Assembly: GCA_037446495.1 (NCBI GenBank) | Contig: JBBIIL010000006.1 | Location: 1 to 64,000, forward strand | From: CAIXZV01 sp037446495 | Lineage (GTDB): Bacteria > Chloroflexota > Limnocylindria > Limnocylindrales > CSP1-4 | Reading direction: 5' to 3' | Length of the DNA stretch: 64,000 nucleotides | In this document: piece by piece, positions 24,187-33,161 of the stretch | Layout: each line of letters starts with the position of its first letter | Position numbering within the stretch: the stretch's first letter is position 1 | Made by a program: the position numbers and the translations under genes | The notes under the pieces: generated by a model | The model's database searches: none | The model's input: the letters and a program-made list of their open reading frames with translations, nothing else | Told to the model about the DNA's origin: nothing

Positions 24187-25848
24187 TTGGACGAGGATGC
24201 AGCGCGTGAGCCGGCAGCGCCGGTCATCAGCCGACGCCGTCTGCTCACAGCCGGCGTTCTGAGCGGCACGGCCGCTGCGCTGGCCGCCTGCGGGAGCCAC
24301 GTCACCATCGGCACGCCGTTCCCGACCACCACCCGCCTGCCTTCGGGCGGACCCATCGCCACCCTCCCCGGTTCGCCGCCCGCGAGCGGGTCACCGGCGC
24401 CCTCTTCGTCCGTGTTGCCGCCGTCCTTGCCGCCGTCCTTGCCGCCCAACCGCGACACCTCCATGGCGGCGGAGAACGCGCAGCACGGCGACCCGCGATG
24501 GGACCGCGGCCGGGCTGACCGCGGCGTCCGCGCCTACCTCGGGGTGGCGTCGGTTGGCCCTGGCCAGCCGCTGGCCCTCCGCGCGGCGGGCATCGGGACG
24601 GTGGACGTGGAGTGGTACCGGCTGGGCTGGTATCACGGCGCCGGAGCGCGCCTGGTGAGCGTTGACCGCGGCGTGCGCCTCGGGGGCCAGCCGCGCGCGA
24701 GCCTGGACCCGGCGACCGGGCTCATCGAGTGCCGCTGGGCGCCGGTGCTGTCGTCGACCGCACCCGCGGGGACCAAGAGCGGCATGCTGCTGGCGGTGCT
24801 GCGGACGCCCGCTGGCCAGTCCGTGGCGAACGTGCCCGTGATCCTCCGGCCCGATCCCACCGACCCGCGACGGGCCCCGGTGCTGTTCATCAGCGCGGCA
24901 TCGACCTGGCAGGCGTACAACAGCTGGGGTGGCTCGGACTTCTACACCGACCTGGTGACCAGCGGCACGCCCCGTGCGGTGAAGGTCTCGTTCGACCGCC
25001 CCTACGCGCTGGACGCGGGAGCCGCCTACCTTCGCCGCTGGGAGTTGCCCTTCATCCGCTGGTTGGAGCGCAACGGCCGTGACGTCGAGTACGTGGCAGA
25101 CGTGGACCTCGAGCGCAACCCGTCGCTGCTGGACCAGCGGCGCCTCCTCGTCATGGCGGGCCACCTCGAGTACTGGTCGCGGCCGATGCGCGAGCGCCTC
25201 GAGGCGGCCGTGGCGGGCGGCACGAACGTGGCCTTCCTGACCGCGAACGAGGTGTACTGGCAGACGCGCCTCGAGGATGGCCCGGCGGGCCCCGGGTCCC
25301 GGATCGTGTGCTACAAGTCGGCGTCGGCCGACCCGATCACCGCCAGTCGGCCGTCCGACGCGACCACGCGCTGGCGCCAGCCGCCGGTCAACGACCCGGA
25401 GGCGCCGCTGGTGGGCGAGATGTACGGGTCCGTCGTCCGGACGGCGGCCGACTGGGTGGTGGCTGGCCGCCGGCATTGGCTCTATGAGGGGACGGGCCTG
25501 CGCGATGGCGATGCGATCACCAACCTCGTCGGCCAGGAGTTCGACACCCTCTACCCATCGTTCGCCAATCCCGGGACGGTGGTGCTGGCCCGGAGTCCTG
25601 TCGACGCGGAGCCCATGGTCACCGACGTCCCCGGCCTGGCGCCGGGGCTGCCCGTGCACAACTCCACCATCTACACGGCCGCCAGCGGCGCCACAGTGTT
25701 CGCAGCGGGCACGTTCCAGTGGTCGTGGGCGCTCGACGCCTACGGCAACCGGACGTACCAGGGCGCCCAGACGCCGGTGGACGGCCGAGTGGGCCGGATG
25801 ACGCGCAACCTCTTCGACCGGCTGGGCGACGGGCCGCTCGGGCCCTAG
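24187..25848 (+). CDS. Tat-exported lipoprotein with DMF-amidase-beta-like domain
   Basis: 553 residues from a TTG start, with GAGGGGA 8 nt upstream. The N-terminus has a twin-arginine signal (SRRRLLTAGV, Arg16-Arg17) and a lipobox LAAC ending at Cys35, so it is a membrane-anchored, folded-exported protein. A Pro/Ser linker (to about residue 95) precedes a domain related to the C-terminus of the N,N-dimethylformamidase large subunit: YNSWGGSDFY, VSFDRPY, LPFIRWLERNGRDVEYV, MAGHLEYWS, and ANEVYWQTRLE. The catalytic reaction is unknown. Many high-GC soil bacteria carry such proteins at the cell surface. Confidence 0.8.
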   Translation: MDEDAAREPAAPVISRRRLLTAGVLSGTAAALAACGSHVTIGTPFPTTTRLPSGGPIATLPGSPPASGSPAPSSSVLPPSLPPSLPPNRDTSMAAENAQHGDPRWDRGRADRGVRAYLGVASVGPGQPLALRAAGIGTVDVEWYRLGWYHGAGARLVSVDRGVRLGGQPRASLDPATGLIECRWAPVLSSTAPAGTKSGMLLAVLRTPAGQSVANVPVILRPDPTDPRRAPVLFISAASTWQAYNSWGGSDFYTDLVTSGTPRAVKVSFDRPYALDAGAAYLRRWELPFIRWLERNGRDVEYVADVDLERNPSLLDQRRLLVMAGHLEYWSRPMRERLEAAVAGGTNVAFLTANEVYWQTRLEDGPAGPGSRIVCYKSASADPITASRPSDATTRWRQPPVNDPEAPLVGEMYGSVVRTAADWVVAGRRHWLYEGTGLRDGDAITNLVGQEFDTLYPSFANPGTVVLARSPVDAEPMVTDVPGLAPGLPVHNSTIYTAASGATVFAAGTFQWSWALDAYGNRTYQGAQTPVDGRVGRMTRNLFDRLGDGPLGP

Positions 25849-25891
25849 CGGGTCGGGCCGCCGCCGCAAGGTCGCCGACTGGCCGCGCTGC

Positions 25892-25897
25892 TACCAT
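25892..25897 (+). promoter_or_regulatory. -10 box TACCAT, leaderless start
   Basis: TACCAT ends 6 nt before the ATG at 25904. Confidence 0.5.
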
Positions 25898-25903
25898 CGG
25901 GCC

Positions 25904-26509
25904 ATGCTCGACCACGAGGAGAAGTTCCTGTTCAAGGAGGAGATCCTCCATCTCGCCAACGCCCTCAACGATCCGGGCAGTCTCGACAATGTCGAGGACC
26001 TCCTGACCGACGTCATCACCAGCCCGCGCTTCGACTCGGAGGTGTTCACCCTCGAGCGGAGCCTGCAGGTCATGCTCGGCGCGCGCGCAGGCACCACGCT
26101 CGTCGGGTTGCTGACCGTCGCACCCGAGGTGTTCGAGGAGGTCGCCGAGGTCCGGATCCCGCCGGAGGTCCACGAGCGGCTCGTCGCCTGGCGCGCCCGC
26201 TTCGGCCTGGCGATCGACAACGCGCTCAACTTCCTGAACAACCCTGACGGGATCCAGGGCCACACCTTCGGCACGCAGGTCGCCCACATGGACGAGCGCC
26301 GCGTGCTGCAGGGCCGCCTCACGATGGTCCGCTACAACAACGAGCCCCAGTTCTTCCTCGCGGACGCATCGGTGTTCCTGGGCCTTGTGACCGACATCAT
26401 GGAGCGCCTCGGCCCGCACCTGGAGCCCGACAGTGTGGACGAGGAGGCGATGACCCGGCTGCGCGAGGCTGTCGCGCTCATCGAGCGCAAGACCGCGCCG
26501 CGCGGCTGA
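25904..26509 (+). CDS. Conserved-looking protein of unknown function
   Basis: 201 residues, soluble, no signal peptide. Regions that look structured are DHEEKFLFKEEILHLANAL at the start, LERSLQVMLGARAGTTLVGLL, and AWRARFGLAIDNALNFLNN. I do not recognise the family. It starts from a leaderless promoter and lies 29 bp before a BioD/DRTGG protein gene, so the two are probably co-transcribed and may work together. Codon use is like that of its neighbours. Confidence 0.6.
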   Translation: MLDHEEKFLFKEEILHLANALNDPGSLDNVEDLLTDVITSPRFDSEVFTLERSLQVMLGARAGTTLVGLLTVAPEVFEEVAEVRIPPEVHERLVAWRARFGLAIDNALNFLNNPDGIQGHTFGTQVAHMDERRVLQGRLTMVRYNNEPQFFLADASVFLGLVTDIMERLGPHLEPDSVDEEAMTRLREAVALIERKTAPRG

Positions 26510-26538
26510 CGCCGCAGGCCGGTCGGGAGTCCGCGCAG

Positions 26539-27717
26539 ATGCGCCATCTCTACCTCGCCGCGACTGGCCAGAACCGCGGCAAGACCACAGCCAGCCTCGG
26601 CCTGCTCGACGGGTTCCGGCGCCGTGGCCTGCAGGCGGGGTTCATGAAGCCCGTGGGCCAGCGCACCGTGATCCTCGACGGCGTGCCCGCCGACGAGGAC
26701 GCGGTCCTGATGCGGGCGATCTTCGGTCTCCCCGAGCGGTTCGAGGACATCAGCCCAGTCCACATCCCGCGCGGGTTCACCAAGGCCTACATCGGGGGCG
26801 AGGTGGTCGAGGACCTGGGCGACCGGATCGACGCGGCGCACGCCGCATTCGCGAACCACGACCTGCTCCTGATCGAGGGGACGGGGCACGCGGGGGTGGG
26901 CGCGGTCATCGGCCTGTCGAACGCCGCCGTCGCGGCGCGCCTGCGGGCGCCCGCGGTCATCGTGTCCGAGGGCGGCGTCGGGCGGCCGATTGACGAGATC
27001 GTGCTGAACGCGTCGCACTTCGCGGCGCACGGGGTGACGGTCGCGGGCGCGATCGTGAACAAGGTGCGCATGGAGGAGCAGCCGGGGATCGAGCGCACCC
27101 TCGAGCGCGGGTTGGCGCGCCACGGGATCGCGCTGCTGGGCGTGCTGCCGTACCGTCCGATGCTGTCGAATCCCACGCTCGAGATGGTGCTCGAGGGCGT
27201 TGGCGGCAGGGTGATCCACCCGGGGCCGGACCTCGACCGCGTGATCGAGGGCGTCGCCATCGGCGCGATGGAGCCGCACCACATGCTCGAGCGGATCGGC
27301 CCGGGGACGCTGGTGATCGTCCCCGGCGATCGCGAGGACGCCATCGTGACGCTGGCCGCCGCCCACGTGGCCCATGCCGCCTGGCGCATGCTGCCCAGCA
27401 CGGTCGAGCAGATCGATGAACTGATCGTGCGGACGCCGGGCGCCGTGGACGCTGGCCCCGAGGCCAAGGCGCTGGGCATTCTGCTCACCGGCGGCTACCA
27501 GCCGCGGCCCGAGGTGCTCGACGCCGTCCAGCAGGCGGGCATGTTCATGGCCGCCGTCCCGGAGGACACCTACACCGTCGCCGCGGCTGTGCACGACATG
27601 CTTGTCAAGACTCACGCCGGCGACACCGGCAAGATCGAGACCATCAAGGCCCTCGTCTGGGAGCACCTGTTCATCGACCGCTTCCTCGAGGTCGCGGTCG
27701 AGGCTCGTTTACGCTGA
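26539..27717 (+). CDS. BioD-like P-loop plus DRTGG-domain protein (Pta N-terminal type)
   Basis: 392 residues. The P-loop variant GQNRGKTTASLGLLDG is at residues 10-25, and LLIEGTGHAGVG is the Walker-B-like region. IVNKVRMEEQPGIERTLERGL follows, as in the cobyrinic-acid-synthase and BioD fold. The C-terminal half contains LGVLPYRPMLSNPTLEMV and a DRTGG domain (VIVPGDREDAIVTLA, GILLTGGYQPRPEVL). This is the regulatory N-terminal part of long phosphotransacetylases, here without the catalytic domain. It may be an acetyl-phosphate or nucleotide sensor (inference). It stands downstream of the 201-residue unknown gene. Confidence 0.78.
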   Translation: MRHLYLAATGQNRGKTTASLGLLDGFRRRGLQAGFMKPVGQRTVILDGVPADEDAVLMRAIFGLPERFEDISPVHIPRGFTKAYIGGEVVEDLGDRIDAAHAAFANHDLLLIEGTGHAGVGAVIGLSNAAVAARLRAPAVIVSEGGVGRPIDEIVLNASHFAAHGVTVAGAIVNKVRMEEQPGIERTLERGLARHGIALLGVLPYRPMLSNPTLEMVLEGVGGRVIHPGPDLDRVIEGVAIGAMEPHHMLERIGPGTLVIVPGDREDAIVTLAAAHVAHAAWRMLPSTVEQIDELIVRTPGAVDAGPEAKALGILLTGGYQPRPEVLDAVQQAGMFMAAVPEDTYTVAAAVHDMLVKTHAGDTGKIETIKALVWEHLFIDRFLEVAVEARLR

Positions 27718-27779
27718 GCACGGCCGCGCCCTGCGCGCCGCCCGCACCTTCCAGCGCCCCGGCGGCGTCGCCGTCGGCC

Positions 27780-28970
27780 GTGCCGCTCACGGTCGTCCTG
27801 ACCTCGGGTTTCGCGTACGCCATCTACTTCGGCGCGATCGGGGTGTGGAGCCCCTACTGGCCGCTGTACTTCACGCAGCTGGGCGTGGGCCTTGAGGCAA
27901 TCGGCCTGCTGGCCGCGATCCCCGCCGCCGTCCAGATCGTCGCCGCGCCCGCGTGGGGCCTGATCGCGGATCGGCTGGGCGACGTCCGCCTCCCGCTCGT
28001 CGCAGCCGCGGTGGTCTGCATCGGAGCCGCTGCCTTCATGGCGTCCGGGCCGGCGACCGCGTGGCTGTTCCCCGGCGTCGCGCTCCTCGCGCTGGGCAGC
28101 AGCGCCTGGTCGCCGTTGATCGACGCACGGACCGTCACCGCGCTCGGTGCCCAGCGCGACCGCTATGGCCAGGCGCGGGGCATCGGCTCGGCGGGATTCA
28201 TCGTCGGCTCGGTGGCCATGGGCCTGCTGGTGGACGCCCAGGGGCCGCAGGTGCTGTTCGCGGCCTACATTCCACTGGTCGCGATCGCCGGGCTCTGGGT
28301 GGCGGCGCTCTTCGGGCGGGCGGGGACCCGCCAGCGGGTCGCTGGGGTCGGCCCTCTCGGCGCCCTGCGGCTCCTTCGCGAACGATCGATGGCGCTGATG
28401 TTCGCGGGGTCGGTCATCGTCTGGGCGGCGTGCAACGGCGCGTCGGCATTCTTTTCGCTGCGTCTGGTGGCCCAGGGCGCGGACGCCGGCATCGTCGGGG
28501 TCGGCTGGGCCGTCAACGCCATCGTCGAGATCCCCATGATGCTGCTCTTCCGGCGCCTCGCCCGGCGGACGGGACTGCCCGCGCTGATCGCCGCGGGAAC
28601 GGCGGTGCTGGCGCTCCGCAACCTCGGCTGGGCGGTGGCGGGGAACGACATCGCGACCGTGCTCGTGGCGCTGCTCTCGGGCGTGGGCTTCTCGCTGTAC
28701 CTGGTGGGCGTCACGAGCTGGCTGGCGGACCGCGTGCCGTCTGCGCTGCGCGCCACTGCCCAGGCGCTGTTCCTCGGCACCGCCTACGCGACTGGAACGA
28801 TCGCCGGGTCGCTGGGCGCGGGCTGGATCGCCGGCGCCTGGAGCCTTGACGCCATGTTCTACGCGGCAACCGTCGTGGCTGCCGCAGGAACGCTGATCAC
28901 CTGGCTCGCCGTCGGTCGCCCTGGCCGGCACGCACCTGCGCCCAGCCCGGTGCTCGGATTGCGGTTCTAG
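27780..28970 (+). CDS. MFS transporter (MFS_1-like)
   Basis: 396 residues, 12 helices. The loop 2-3 motif is GLIADRLGDVRLP. VGWAVNAIVEIPMMLLFRRLARRTG in the second half resembles LacY/nucleoside-permease-type MFS_1-like proteins. GTG at 27780 starts just before helix 1. An in-frame CTG at 27714 overlaps the stop of the preceding gene as CTGA, the same arrangement as in azlD, so translation might begin there. Its stop codon and that of panC share one CTAG tetranucleotide. The substrate is unknown. Confidence 0.78.
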   Translation: MPLTVVLTSGFAYAIYFGAIGVWSPYWPLYFTQLGVGLEAIGLLAAIPAAVQIVAAPAWGLIADRLGDVRLPLVAAAVVCIGAAAFMASGPATAWLFPGVALLALGSSAWSPLIDARTVTALGAQRDRYGQARGIGSAGFIVGSVAMGLLVDAQGPQVLFAAYIPLVAIAGLWVAALFGRAGTRQRVAGVGPLGALRLLRERSMALMFAGSVIVWAACNGASAFFSLRLVAQGADAGIVGVGWAVNAIVEIPMMLLFRRLARRTGLPALIAAGTAVLALRNLGWAVAGNDIATVLVALLSGVGFSLYLVGVTSWLADRVPSALRATAQALFLGTAYATGTIAGSLGAGWIAGAWSLDAMFYAATVVAAAGTLITWLAVGRPGRHAPAPSPVLGLRF

Positions 28971-29800
28971 CCCACCAGGACGTTGTCGATGAGCCGGACG
29001 TCCTCGATCCGCACCGCCAGCGACAGCAGCGCCCGCCCGTCGATGAACGTCAGCTCGGCGAGGGTGTCGGGGTCCGCGACGGAGACGTAGTCCGCCCGGA
29101 CAGCAGGCTCGCCGGCCAGCACGCGCATGATGGCGGCCCGGACGGTGTCGGCGGAGTGCTCGCCTGACCGGACCATCGCGGCTCCCGCGTCCAGCGCCCG
29201 GTGCAGGACCGCCGCCCGCGCCCGGCCGCCGGCCGTGAGTCGCGCGTTGCGGGAGGACATCGCGAGGCCGTCGGGCTCGCGGACGGTGGGACAGGGGACC
29301 ACCTCGGTGGGGAGCGCCAGGTCCAGCGCCATCCGCCGAATCACCGCGATCTGCTGGAAGTCCTTGAGGCCGAAGTAGGCGCGCTCCGCGCCGACGAGCG
29401 CGAACAGGATCGCGACCACGGTGGCCACGCCGTCGAAGTGGCCGGGGCGGGCCGCACCCTCGAGTGGAAGCGCGATCGCCCCAACGGAGACCACGGTGTC
29501 GAAGCCGGGCGGGTAGACCTCGTCCACGTCGGGCGCGAAGACCACGTCCACGCCAGCTGCCTGGGCCTTCGCGAGGTCACGCGCCTCGTTGCGCGGGTAC
29601 TGCGCGAAGTCGCGGGCCTCGCCGAACTGGCGCGGATTCACGAAGATCGACATCACCACGGTGGCGCTCTCCGCGCGCGCCCGCTCCACGAGCGAGACGT
29701 GGCCGTCATGGAGCCAGCCCATCGTGGGCACGAGGCCGATGGGTCGGGCTGCCGCCGCGAGCATCGCACGGAGCTGCGCGCGGGTCCGGACGACCTGCAT
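28967..29800 (-). CDS. panC: Pantothenate synthetase
   Basis: 277 residues. The ATP-binding HIGH motif appears within PTMGWLHDGHVSLV, and the KMSKS-like element is AMSSRNARL. FVNPRQFGE and FGLKDFQQ are the other family blocks. It condenses pantoate and beta-alanine with ATP to give pantothenate. It is the last gene of the coaX-coaBC-panB-panC operon, 43 bp after panB. It is convergent with the MFS gene; the stop codons overlap in a CTAG. Confidence 0.95.
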   Translation of the reverse strand: MQVVRTRAQLRAMLAAAARPIGLVPTMGWLHDGHVSLVERARAESATVVMSIFVNPRQFGEARDFAQYPRNEARDLAKAQAAGVDVVFAPDVDEVYPPGFDTVVSVGAIALPLEGAARPGHFDGVATVVAILFALVGAERAYFGLKDFQQIAVIRRMALDLALPTEVVPCPTVREPDGLAMSSRNARLTAGGRARAAVLHRALDAGAAMVRSGEHSADTVRAAIMRVLAGEPAVRADYVSVADPDTLAELTFIDGRALLSLAVRIEDVRLIDNVLVG

Positions 29801-29843
29801 GCGGGGTCGGGCTCGGGTGGCGCGTCGCGCGGCGGGGCGGCGA

Positions 29844-30755
29844 CTAGAGGTCGCGGTCGAGCGGGATGCCCGCCGAGGAGATGGTGTCGGCGCGGTCCTC
29901 GGCGCTGCGGCCCAGGACCTCGTCGAGCACGCCAGGGTCCATCATCACCGTCTCGGCGGCGCCGGGGAACGTGCCCGCCTCGGTGTCCGCGCGGTACGCC
30001 TGAAGGGCCCCGAGAATCACGCCGTGGAGGTCCGCGTACTTGCGCGCGTGGCGCGGCGTCCACGTTCCGAGGCCCAGCAGGTCGGTCACCACCTGGATCT
30101 GACCGGAGCAGCCGGCGCCCGAGCCGATGCCGATGGTCGGGATGTGGAGTCGCTCGGTCACGGCCATGGCCAGCTGGCCCGGCAGCAGCTCGAGCACGAT
30201 CGAGAAGGCACCAGCCTCCTGGACCGCCAGCGCGTCTGCGAGGAGCGCCCGCGCCTGCTCGCGGTTCTTGCCCTGCACGCGGACGCGGCCCAGCGTGTTG
30301 ATCGCCTGGGGCGTGAGGCCGATGTGGCCCATGACCGGGATGCCGGCGCGGACGAGGGCCTCGATCGTCCGAGCGGTGCGGACGCCGCCCTCCACCTTCA
30401 CGGCCTGGACGCCGGCGTCGCGGAGGAACCGGCCGGCGTTCTCGAGCGCGTCCTCGGGCGTGGCGTACGAGAGGAACGGCATGTCCGCGACGACGAGGGC
30501 GCGCCGCGAGCCGCGGACGACGGCCTTCGCGTGGTGGAGCATCTCCTCCATCGACACGCGGACGGTCGTGTCGTAGCCGAGCATCACCTGGCCCAGCGAG
30601 TCGCCGACGAGGATCAGCGGGATGCCCGCCTCGTCCACGAGCTGGGCCGTGGGGTAGTCGTATGCGGTGATGGTGGGGACGCGGGCGCCGTCGGCGTACA
30701 GCTTCGCGATGTCGACAACGGTCAGGCGAAGAACGGACTCGGACTGGACGCTCAT
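29844..30755 (-). CDS. panB: 3-methyl-2-oxobutanoate hydroxymethyltransferase
   Basis: 303 residues. The magnesium site lies in LVGDSLGQVMLGYDTT; other motifs are ADMPFLSY, VKVEGG with the catalytic-site region, GHIGLTPQ and IGIGSGAGCSGQIQVVTDLLG. It makes ketopantoate from 2-ketoisovalerate and methylene-tetrahydrofolate, the first step of pantothenate synthesis. The ATG overlaps the coaBC stop (ATGA). Confidence 0.95.
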   Translation of the reverse strand: MSVQSESVLRLTVVDIAKLYADGARVPTITAYDYPTAQLVDEAGIPLILVGDSLGQVMLGYDTTVRVSMEEMLHHAKAVVRGSRRALVVADMPFLSYATPEDALENAGRFLRDAGVQAVKVEGGVRTARTIEALVRAGIPVMGHIGLTPQAINTLGRVRVQGKNREQARALLADALAVQEAGAFSIVLELLPGQLAMAVTERLHIPTIGIGSGAGCSGQIQVVTDLLGLGTWTPRHARKYADLHGVILGALQAYRADTEAGTFPGAAETVMMDPGVLDEVLGRSAEDRADTISSAGIPLDRDL

Positions 30756-32089
30756 GGGGCCTCCGTGATGGTCGCGCCAGTGTGCCCCTGCAGGTCGCGC
30801 CCGTCCAACGCAGCCGCCACGCGGTCGAGCACGCGGTCCGCGACTTCGCGTTTCGCCAGCAGCGGCAGTTCGTCGCGCGAGCCGTCGGCCGACAGGATCA
30901 CGACGCGATTGGTGTCGGTGCCGAAGCCCGACCCGGGCTCGCTCACGTCGTTGGCGACCAGCAGGTCCGCACCCTTGCGCCGGAGCTTCTCGGGCGCGCG
31001 CTCGAGCGAGCCGGTCTCGGCTGCGAACCCCACGATCACGGGACGCCGGTCCAGCTCGCCGGCACGGGTGCCGACCTCGGCCAGGATGTCCTCGGTCGGC
31101 TCCAGCTCGAGGATGAGCGGGCCGCCGCGGACGAGCTTGGAGGCCGCGCTCCGGCGAGGCCGGAAGTCGGCGACGGCGGCCGCCATGACGAGGGCGTCGG
31201 CGCGCCGGGCGATGACGGCCTCGAGTACTGCGGCGCGCATCGCGGCGGTGGTCTCCGCGTGGACAACCTCGGCGGCGATGGGGAGAGGGACCTCAACGCG
31301 GCCGGCCACGATCACCACGTGCGCGCCCCGCGCCAGGGCGGCCTCGGCGAGCGCGACGCCCATCTTGCCGGTGCTGCGGTTGCCGATGAACCGAACCGGA
31401 TCGATGGGCTCGGCGGTGCCGCCGGCGGAGACGACGATGGTGCGACCCTCGAGGTCCGAACGGCGCGGTTCCGGCAGCTCCGGCGGGCGCGCGGCGGTGT
31501 CGGGCTGGCGGATGGGCAGGTCGCCGATGGCGGCCACCACGGCGTCCACGATCCGGGGCAGCTCCGCCAGCCGTCCGACACCGGACTGGCCCGAGGCCAG
31601 CTCGCCCGTGTCGGGCGGGACCATGACGTACCCGAAGTCTCGCTGGAGCCGCTCGACGTTGGCGCGGGTCGCCGGGTGCGTCCACATGTCGCCGTCCATC
31701 GCGGGGCAGAACACCACGGGCGCGGACGTGGCGAGACAGGCGGCCACCACCGCATCCGATGCGATCCCGTTGGCCATGGCGCCCAGCCAGCGGGCGGTGG
31801 CGGGGGCCACGACCACCGCATCGGCGCTGTCGGCGACGACGATGTGCCCGATCCGCTCGTCGGGGAGCAGGCCCAGCACGTCGGTCTCCACGGCGTGGCG
31901 CGAGAGCGCGGCGAGCGTGAGCGGGGACACGAACTTGGTGGCGCTCGGCGTGAGCATCACCACCACCTCGGCGCCCTCGGCGCGCAGGAGCCGGACCAGC
32001 TCCACGGCCTTGTACGCGGCGATCGACCCACAGGCGCCGAGGGCGACGAGCCGGCCGGCAAGGCGCGGGGTGAGCCGGGTGGGCGTCAC
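30752..32089 (-). CDS. coaBC: Bifunctional phosphopantothenoylcysteine decarboxylase/synthetase
   Basis: 445 residues. The N-terminal CoaC flavoprotein domain has GACGSIAAYKAVELVR, the His-containing AALSRHAVETD, APATARWLGAMANGIASD and PAMDGDMWTHPA. The CoaB domain from about residue 210 has VSAGGTAEPIDPVRFIGNRSTGKMG, MAAAVADFRP and VANDVSEPGSGFGTDTN. It converts 4'-phosphopantothenate to 4'-phosphopantetheine. The GTG start overlaps the coaX stop (GTGA), which fixes the start and discards the 37-codon upstream extension. Confidence 0.95.
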   Translation of the reverse strand: MTPTRLTPRLAGRLVALGACGSIAAYKAVELVRLLRAEGAEVVVMLTPSATKFVSPLTLAALSRHAVETDVLGLLPDERIGHIVVADSADAVVVAPATARWLGAMANGIASDAVVAACLATSAPVVFCPAMDGDMWTHPATRANVERLQRDFGYVMVPPDTGELASGQSGVGRLAELPRIVDAVVAAIGDLPIRQPDTAARPPELPEPRRSDLEGRTIVVSAGGTAEPIDPVRFIGNRSTGKMGVALAEAALARGAHVVIVAGRVEVPLPIAAEVVHAETTAAMRAAVLEAVIARRADALVMAAAVADFRPRRSAASKLVRGGPLILELEPTEDILAEVGTRAGELDRRPVIVGFAAETGSLERAPEKLRRKGADLLVANDVSEPGSGFGTDTNRVVILSADGSRDELPLLAKREVADRVLDRVAAALDGRDLQGHTGATITEAP

Positions 32090-32895
32090 CCGTTCCGGGC
32101 CAGCGGCTCGCCGCCGGCCACCTCCGCGGAGAGGATCGCGAGGCCCTTCAGCGTCAGGTCCGGGTCGATGACGTCCACGCCGGCGATGCCCTGCGCCCAC
32201 GCCGCAGCGGAGAGCCCGCCGGTCAGCACTGTCCGGACGCTCTCGACCCTCACGCCCACCGTCTCCGCCAGCTCCGCGCGGAGGCGGGCGAGGAGGCCGG
32301 TCGCGAGGGCCTGGTAGCCGAGGATGGCCCCCGACTGCATGGCACCGACCGTGTCCCGGCCGATCGCGTGGTCCGGGGCACGAAGCTCGACTCGAGGCAG
32401 CTTGGCGGTCCGCGCGGCCAGCGCCTCGAGCCCCAGCTCCAGGCCCGGGGCGATCGCGCCGCCGAGGTAGGCGCCGTCAGGGCCAACGCAGTCGAACGTC
32501 GTGGCGGTGCCCAAGTCCACGACCACTGCCGGAGCGCCGTACAGCCGCGTCACGGCCAGCGCGTTGACGATGCGGTCGGCGCCCACGTCACCCGGGCGTT
32601 CCACGCGGATCGCCAGCGGCACCGTGCCCGAGGAGGCCACCAGAACGCTGAACCCGCGGCGTGCCCCCATGGCGATGAGGCCAGCAGTCGCAGCCGGCAC
32701 CACGGACGCCACGGCCATTGAATCAACCTCGTCGAGGGTCCGGCGGTCGAGGCCAATCAGGCCCGCGAGCAGCAGCTCCAGCTCGTCGGTGGTGGCGGCG
32801 TGGGACGTGGCGGCGCGGCGGGCAGCGCCGATGGAGCCGCCCTCGATCAGGCCGATGGTGATGTTGGTGTTCCCGACGTCCACCGCGAGCAGCAT
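32086..32895 (-). CDS. coaX: Type III pantothenate kinase
   Basis: 269 residues of the ASKHA fold: LLAVDVGNTNITIGL (phosphate loop), GADRIVNALA with the catalytic Asp, VVVDLGTATTFDCV, and GGAIAPGLELGLEAL. It phosphorylates pantothenate and is insensitive to CoA in known members. First gene of the operon. TATGAT on the minus strand 6 nt before the ATG indicates a leaderless mRNA for the whole CoA operon. Confidence 0.94.
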   Translation of the reverse strand: MLLAVDVGNTNITIGLIEGGSIGAARRAATSHAATTDELELLLAGLIGLDRRTLDEVDSMAVASVVPAATAGLIAMGARRGFSVLVASSGTVPLAIRVERPGDVGADRIVNALAVTRLYGAPAVVVDLGTATTFDCVGPDGAYLGGAIAPGLELGLEALAARTAKLPRVELRAPDHAIGRDTVGAMQSGAILGYQALATGLLARLRAELAETVGVRVESVRTVLTGGLSAAAWAQGIAGVDVIDPDLTLKGLAILSAEVAGGEPLARNG

Positions 32896-32901
32896 GCGGG
32901 G

Positions 32902-32907
32902 ATCATA
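32902..32907 (-). promoter_or_regulatory. -10 box TATGAT, leaderless start of the CoA operon
   Basis: TATGAT (minus strand) ends 6 nt before the ATG at 32895. No TTGAC-type -35 is found at 15-19 bp. Confidence 0.55.
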
Positions 32908-33161
32908 CGTTGCGGGGCGGGCCACACCGCGGCCAGCGCGTCTGCTGGCGTGCGCGCCGGCCCTCGCCGGCGGCCCGGCGGTTGCATGGTGCGGCAGGCG
33001 CACGACGCGGGGACGCTTCCGCCGCCCCCCGGCCGCGCGAACTTCACCCTCCCGCAACCCACCGCTTCGGATACGATCGCTGCGTAGTCGGGCCGTTCCC
33101 GGGAAGGCGGCGCGGCGAGCGCTCATCCGCCCTCGGACCCTGCATGTCGTAGGAGCCCACC

